This document shows positions 57,401 through 64,000 of a stretch of DNA of 64,000 nt, in pieces. The position numbers were made by a program, and so were the translations under genes. Location: NCBI GenBank assembly GCA_032622095.1, contig CP136066.1, forward strand, positions 231,822,961 to 231,886,960. Reading direction: 5' to 3'. Every line of letters begins with the position of its first letter. The stretch's first letter is position 1. Under the pieces are notes generated by a model. The model was given only the letters and a program-made list of their open reading frames with translations. It was not told the DNA's origin and searched no databases. Source of the DNA: Siphonodentalium dalli. Taxonomy: Eukaryota; Mollusca; Scaphopoda; Gadilida; Siphonodentaliidae.

Positions 57401-60400
57401 ATCGCCCCATTAGGCATCGATATTGTGACTAAATTGCTCTAATGTTCAGCACATTATCGACTCAAAATGAGTTATTCTAAGCAGATTATCTACCTATAAT
57501 AAATTCTTTATAAGCAGATAAAGTGCGGGTTTTCAGGGGAACTGGCTGTTTAAAACAGTGTGGAAAACAACACAAATAAACCAACTCAAGACTTACTATG
57601 CAGATGTGAGCCAGTACTCGTGGAAATAAGCATATAAACAATATGATATAAGCCATATTGTGCTTATTTTCACAAGAACAGGCTTGAAAACAACACAATT
57701 AAACAACTCAACACTTACCATGAAGATGTCAGGCAATTTTCCTGAAAATACGCGTTTAATTTTGTTCATCTAAGCTAATGTTGGCTTATTTAATCGCAAT
57801 TTAATATATATATAAGTTCTAGATTGACCTAAAACACGGTTTTTAAAACTAACATACCCTCTTAAAAATACGCACATAATCGACCTATAATGTGAAATAT
57901 GTACATATTATGATTATTTGATTCTCAAATAAGCAAATAATGGAGTCATAGCCGTGATTTAGTCTTATGGTGTGTGGGCCACAGTGAAAACACATATTAA
58001 AGAGCATACACCTGAAAAGTCGTGGACTGGCCTATATGTGTCATTGCCCGCATATTATCTGCTTAGAATCGCCCCATTAGGCATCGATATTGTGACTAAA
58101 TTGCTCTAATGTTCAGCACATTATCGACTCAAAATGAGTTATTCTAAGCAGATTATCTACCTATAATAAATTCTTTATAAGCAGATAAAGTGCGGGTTTT
58201 CAGGGGAACTGGCTGTTTAAAACAATGTGGAAAACAACACAAATAAACCAACTCAAGACTTACTATGCAGATGTGAGCCAGTACTCGTGGAAATAAGCAT
58301 ATAAACAATATGATATAAGCCCTATTGTGCTTATTTTCACAAGAACAGGCTTGAAAACAACACAATTAAACAACTCAACACTTACCATGAAGATGTCAGG
58401 CAATTTTCCTGAAAATACGCGTTTAATTTTGTTCATCTAAGCTAATGTTGGCTTATTTAATCGCAATTTAATATATATATAAGTTCTAGATTGACCTAAA
58501 ACACGGTTTTTAAAACTAACATACCCTCTTAAAAATACGCACATAATCGACCTATAATGTGAAATAGGTACATATTATGATTATTTGATTCTCAAATAAG
58601 CAAATAATGGAGTCATAGCCGTGATTTAGTCTTATGGTGTGTGGGCCACAGTGAAAACACATATTAAAGAGCGTACACCTGAAAAGTCGTGGACTGGCCT
58701 ATATGTGTCATTGCCCGCATATTATCTGCTTAGAATCGCCCCATTAGGCATCGATATTGTGACTAAATTGCTCTAATGTTCAGCACATTATCGACTCAAA
58801 ATGAGTTATTCTAAGCAGATTATCTACCTATAATAAATTCTTTATAAGCAGATAAAGTGCGGGTTTTCAGGGGAACTGGCTGTTTAAAACAATGTGGAAA
58901 ACAACACAAATAAACCAACTCAAGACTTACTATGCAGATGTGAGCCAGTACTCGTGGAAATAAGCATATAAACAATATGATATAAGCCCTATTGTGCTTA
59001 TTTTCACAAGAACAGGCTTGAAAACAACACAATTAAACAACTCAACACTTACCATGAAGATGTCAGGCAATTTTCCTGAAAATACGCGTTTAATTTTGTT
59101 CATCTAAGCTAATGTTGGCTTATTTAATCGCAATTTAATATATATATAAGTTCTAGATTGACCTAAAACACGGTTTTTAAAACTAACATACCCTCTTAAA
59201 AATACGCACATAATCGACCTATAATGTGAAATAGGTACATATTATGATTATTTGATTCTCAAATAAGCAAATAATGGAGTCATAGCCGTGATTTAGTCTT
59301 ATGGTGTGTGGGCCACAGTGAAAACACATATTAAAGAGCGTACACCTGAAAAGTCGTGGACTGGCCTATATGTGTCATTGCCCGCATATTATCTGCTTAG
59401 AATCGCCCCATTAGGCATCGATATTGTGACTAAATTGCTCTAATGTTCAGCACATTATCGACTCAAAATGAGTTATTCTAAGCAGATTATCTACCTATAA
59501 TAAATTCTTTATAAGCAGATAAAGTGCAGGTTTTCAGGGGAACTGGCTGTTTAAAACAGTGTGGAAAACAACACAAATAAACCAACTCAAGACTTACTAT
59601 GCAGATGTGAGCCAGTACTCGTGGAAATAAGCATATAAACAATATGATATAAGCCCTATTGTGCTTATTTTCACAAGAACAGGCTTGAAAACAACACAAT
59701 TAAACAACTCAACACTTACCATGAAGATGTCAGGCAATTTTCCTGAAAATACGCGTTTAATTTTGTTCATCTAATCTAATGTTGGCTTATTTAATCGCAA
59801 TTTAATATATATATAAGTTCTAGATTGACCTAAAACACGGTTTTTAAAACTAACATACCCTCTTAAAAATACGCACATAATCGACCTATAATGTGAAATA
59901 GGTACATATTATGATTATTTGATTCTCAAATAAGCAAATAATGGAGTCATAGCCGTGATTTAGTCTTATGGTGTGTGGGCCACAGTGAAAACACATATTA
60001 AAGAGCGTACACCTGAAAAGTCGTGGACTGGCCTATATGTGTCATTGCCCGCATATTATCTGCTTAGAATCGCCCCATTAGGCATCGATATTGTGACTAA
60101 ATTGCTCTAATGTTCAGCACATTATCGACTCAAAATGAGTTATTCTAAGCAGATTATCTACCTATAATAAATTCTTTATAAGCAGATAAAGTGCAGGTTT
60201 TCAGGGGAACTGGCTGTTTAAAACAGTGTGGAAAACAACACAAATAAACCAACTCAAGACTTACTATGCAGATGTGAGCCAGTACTCGTGGAAATAAGCA
60301 TATAAACAATATGATATAAGCCCTATTGTGCTTATTTTCACAAGAACAGGCTTGAAAACAACACAATTAAACAACTCAACACTTACCATGAAGATGTCGG

Positions 60401-63400
60401 GCAATTTTCCTGAAAATACGCGTTTAATTTTGTTCATCTAAGCTAATGTTGGCTTATTTAATCGCAATTTAATATATATATAAGTTCTAGATTGACCTAA
60501 AACACGGTTTTAAAAACCAACATACCCTCTTACAAATACGCACATAATCGACCTATAATGTGAAATAGGTACATATTGTGATTATTTGATTCTCAAATAA
60601 GCAAATAATGGAGTCATAGCCGTGATTTAGTCTTATGGTGCGTGGGCCACAGTGGAAACACATATTAAAGAGCGTACACCTGAAAAGTCGTGGATTGGCC
60701 TATATGTGTCATTGCCCGCATATTATCTGCTTAGAATCGCCCCATTAGGCATCGATATTGTGACTAAATTGCTCTAATGTTCAGCACATTATCGACTCAA
60801 AATGAGTTATTCTAAGCAGATTATCTACCTATAATAAATTCTTTATAAGCAGATAAAGTGCGGGTTTTCAGGGGAACTGGCTGTTTAAAACAGTGTGGAA
60901 AACAACACAAATAAACCAACTCAAGACTTACTATGCAGATGTGAGCCAGTACTCGTGGAAATAAGCATATAAACAATATGATATAAGCCATATTGTGCTT
61001 ATTTTCACAAGAACAGGCTTGAAAACAACACAATTAAACAACTCAACACTTACCATGAAGATGTCAGGCAATTTTCCTGAAAATACGCGTTTAATTTTGT
61101 TCATCTAAGCTAATGTTGGCTTATTTAATCGCAATTTAATATATATATAAGTTCTAGATTGACCTAAAACACGGTTTTTAAAACTAACATACCCTCTTAA
61201 AAATACGCACATAATCGACCTATAATGTGAAATATGTACATATTATGATTATTTGATTCTCAAATAAGCAAATAATGGAGTCATAGCCGTGATTTAGTCT
61301 TATGGTGTGTGGGCCACAGTGAAAACACATATTAAAGAGCATACACCTGAAAAGTCGTGGACTGGCCTATATGTGTCATTGCCCGCATATTATCTGCTTA
61401 GAATCGCCCCATTAGGCATCGATATTGTGACTAAATTGCTCTAATGTTCAGCACATTATCGACTCAAAATGAGTTATTCTAAGCAGATTATCTACCTATA
61501 ATAAATTCTTTATAAGCAGATAAAGTGCGGGTTTTCAGGGGAACTGGCTGTTTAAAACAATGTGGAAAACAACACAAATAAACCAACTCAAGACTTACTA
61601 TGCAGATGTGAGCCAGTACTCGTGGAAATAAGCATATAAACAATATGATATAAGCCCTATTGTGCTTATTTTCACAAGAACAGGCTTGAAAACAACACAA
61701 TTAAACAACTCAACACTTACCATGAAGATGTCAGGCAATTTTCCTGAAAATACGCGTTTAATTTTGTTCATCTAAGCTAATGTTGGCTTATTTAATCGCA
61801 ATTTAATATATATATAAGTTCTAGATTGACCTAAAACACGGTTTTTAAAACTAACATACCCTCTTAAAAATACGCACATAATCGACCTATAATGTGAAAT
61901 AGGTACATATTATGATTATTTGATTCTCAAATAAGCAAATAATGGAGTCATAGCCGTGATTTAGTCTTATGGTGTGTGGGCCACAGTGAAAACACATATT
62001 AAAGAGCGTACACCTGAAAAGTCGTGGACTGGCCTATATGTGTCATTGCCCGCATATTATCTGCTTAGAATCGCCCCATTAGGCATCGATATTGTGACTA
62101 AATTGCTCTAATGTTCAGCACATTATCGACTCAAAATGAGTTATTCTAAGCAGATTATCTACCTATAATAAATTCTTTATAAGCAGATAAAGTGCAGGTT
62201 TTCAGGGGAACTGGCTGTTTAAAACAGTGTGGAAAACAACACAAATAAACCAACTCAAGACTTACTATGCAGATGTGAGCCAGTACTCGTGGAAATAAGC
62301 ATATAAACAATATGATATAAGCCCTATTGTGCTTATTTTCACAAGAACAGGCTTGAAAACAACACAATTAAACAACTCAACACTTACCATGAAGATGTCG
62401 GGCAATTTTCCTGAAAATACGCGTTTAATTTTGTTCATCTAAGCTAATGTTGGCTTATTTAATCGCAATTTAATATATATATAAGTTCTAGATTGACCTA
62501 AAACACGGTTTTAAAAACCAACATACCCTCTTACAAATACGCACATAATCGACCTATAATGTGAAATAGGTACATATTGTGATTATTTGATTCTCAAATA
62601 AGCAAATAATGGAGTCATAGCCGTGATTTAGTCTTATGGTGCGTGGGCCACAGTGGAAACACATATTAAAGAGCGTACACCTGAAAAGTCGTGGATTGGC
62701 CTATATGTGTCATTGCCCGCATATTATCTGCTTAGAATCGCTCCATTAGGCATCGATATTGTGACTAAATTGCTCTAATGTTCAGCACATTATCGACTCA
62801 AAATGAGTTATTCTAAGCAGATTATCTACCTATAATAAATTCTTTATAAGCAGATAAAGTGCGGGTTTTCAGGGGAACTGGCTGTTTAAAACAGTGTGGA
62901 AAACAACACAAATAAACCAACTCAAGACTTACTATGCAGATGTGAGCCAGTACTCGTGGAAATAAGCATATAAACAATATGATATAAGCCATATTGTGCT
63001 TATTTTCACAAGAACAGACTTGAAAACAACACAATTAAACAACTCAACACTTACCATGAAGATGTCAGGCAATTTTCCTGAAAATACGCGTTTAATTTTG
63101 TTCATCTAAGCTAATGTTGGCTTATTTAATCGCAATTTAATATATATATAAGTTCTAGATTGACCTAAAACACGGTTTTTAAAACTAACATACCCTCTTA
63201 AAAATACGCACATAATCGACCTATAATGTGAAATATGTACATATTATGATTATTTGATTCTCAAATAAGCAAATAATGGAGTCATAGCCGTGATTTAGTC
63301 TTATGGTGTGTGGGCCACAGTGAAAACACATATTAAAGAGCGTACACCTGAAAAGTCGTGGACTGGCCTATATGTGTCATTGCCCGCATATTATCTGCTT

Positions 63401-64000
63401 AGAATCGCCCCATTAGGCATCGATATTGTGACTAAATTGCTCTAATGTTCAGCACATTATCGACTCAAAATGAGTTATTCTAAGCAGATTATCTACCTAT
63501 AATAAATTCTTTATAAGCAGATAAAGTGCGGGTTTTCAAGGGAACTGGCTGTTTAAAACAATGTGGAAAACAACACAAATAAACCAACTCAAGACTTACT
63601 ATGCAGATGTGAGCCAGTACTCGTGGAAATAAGCATATAAACAATATGATATAAGCCCTATTGTGCTTATTTTCACAAGAACAGGCTTGAAAACAACACA
63701 ATTAAACAACTCAACACTTACCATGAAGATGTCAGGCAATTTTCCTGAAAATACGCGTTTAATTTTGTTCATCTAAGCTAATGTTGGCTTATTTAATCGC
63801 AATTTAATATATATATAAGTTCTAGATTGACCTAAAACACGGTTTTTAAAACTAACATACCCTCTTAAAAATACGCACATAATCGACCTATAATGTGAAA
63901 TAGGTACATATTATGATTATTTGATTCTCAAATAAGCAAATAATGGAGTCATAGCCGTGATTTAGTCTTATGGTGTGTGGGCCACAGTGAAAACACATAT
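51405..64000. repeat. 667-bp satellite array, continues past the window
   Basis: About 18.9 units of 667 bp (a few differ by several bases), more than 95 percent alike by eye, starting at CGCCCCATTAGGCATCGATA. Each unit contains ATTATCTGCTTAGAAT and its near-complement ATTCTAAGCAGATTAT about 75 bp apart, and a second inverted pair, GGAAATAAGCA and TGCTTATTTTC. A recurrent 70-codon minus-strand ORF is a by-product. Unit subtypes recur in order: a unit with GGTTTTAAAAACCAAC, then one with GCCATATTG, appears around 51.8, 57.2, 60.5 and 62.5 kb. One unit has an internal deletion at 55,612. No RNA gene is recognisable in the unit. Confidence 0.97.

Noticed and set aside
51496-63701. Repeated 67-75-codon ORFs, cysteine-rich and hydrophobic, in the 667-bp satellite
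   Set aside because: One per unit with no flanking coding signals; the translation resembles a membrane segment by composition only.

Overview
This is non-coding, repeat-dominated animal nuclear DNA. The metazoan-type 5S rRNA, the U6 snRNA pieces, the introns-and-satellites texture and the absence of dense ORFs exclude a prokaryote. The 5S sequence, and an interspersed repeat that opens AGCTCACCTGAGACGAAG (11.9 kb, with a relative at 14.0 kb), look like what I know from bivalve molluscs. A lophotrochozoan, probably a bivalve, is therefore my best guess; it is an inference from memory and not a database result.

Layout. 1-9.75 kb: a minisatellite with units of about 36 bp that surrounds two exon-like fragments of an uncharacterised, possibly transposon-related protein family; an inverted third fragment lies at 10.3-10.7 kb. 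9.8-20.4 kb: dispersed repeats, including a palindromic TA-flanked MITE (12,691-12,902), a second inverted-repeat element beside it, a TTAA-flanked MITE (17,858-18,281), relics of non-LTR retrotransposons, small tandem repeats and hairpins, and a diverged inverted copy of a U6-linked repeat (15.56-16.97 kb). 20.4-22.5 kb: a repeat unit of about 2.07 kb holding one 5S rRNA gene and bounded at both ends by parts of U6 snRNA. 24.37 kb onward: a near-identical second copy of that unit, broken by two nested insertions and then cut off by a satellite.

The main discovery candidate is the first of those insertions, a 21.3 kb segment at 25,769-47,064. It has matching inverted termini (GGTCCTACTAAAACCC), six 10-bp subterminal repeats in the same order at each end, long arms made of opposite-facing 353-bp satellite arrays, and an 8-bp target duplication (CTTTTGAT). 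The intact empty site is present in the first copy of the unit at 21,806-21,813. This has the architecture of a giant foldback (FB/TU-like) transposable element. Its interior holds a second inverted repeat, a degenerate satellite of about 190 bp, a cluster of a GGTATCA-type motif in two opposing blocks, and no transposase that I can see, so it is probably non-autonomous.

The second insertion is a full-length single-ORF non-LTR retrotransposon (47,551-51,305, minus strand) with an intact 1181-residue endonuclease/reverse transcriptase, the only convincing protein-coding gene in the window. From 51,405 to the right edge the sequence is one satellite array with a unit of about 667 bp.

There is no evidence that the window's parts act together as a pathway. 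What it records is layered insertion, amplification and segmental exchange.
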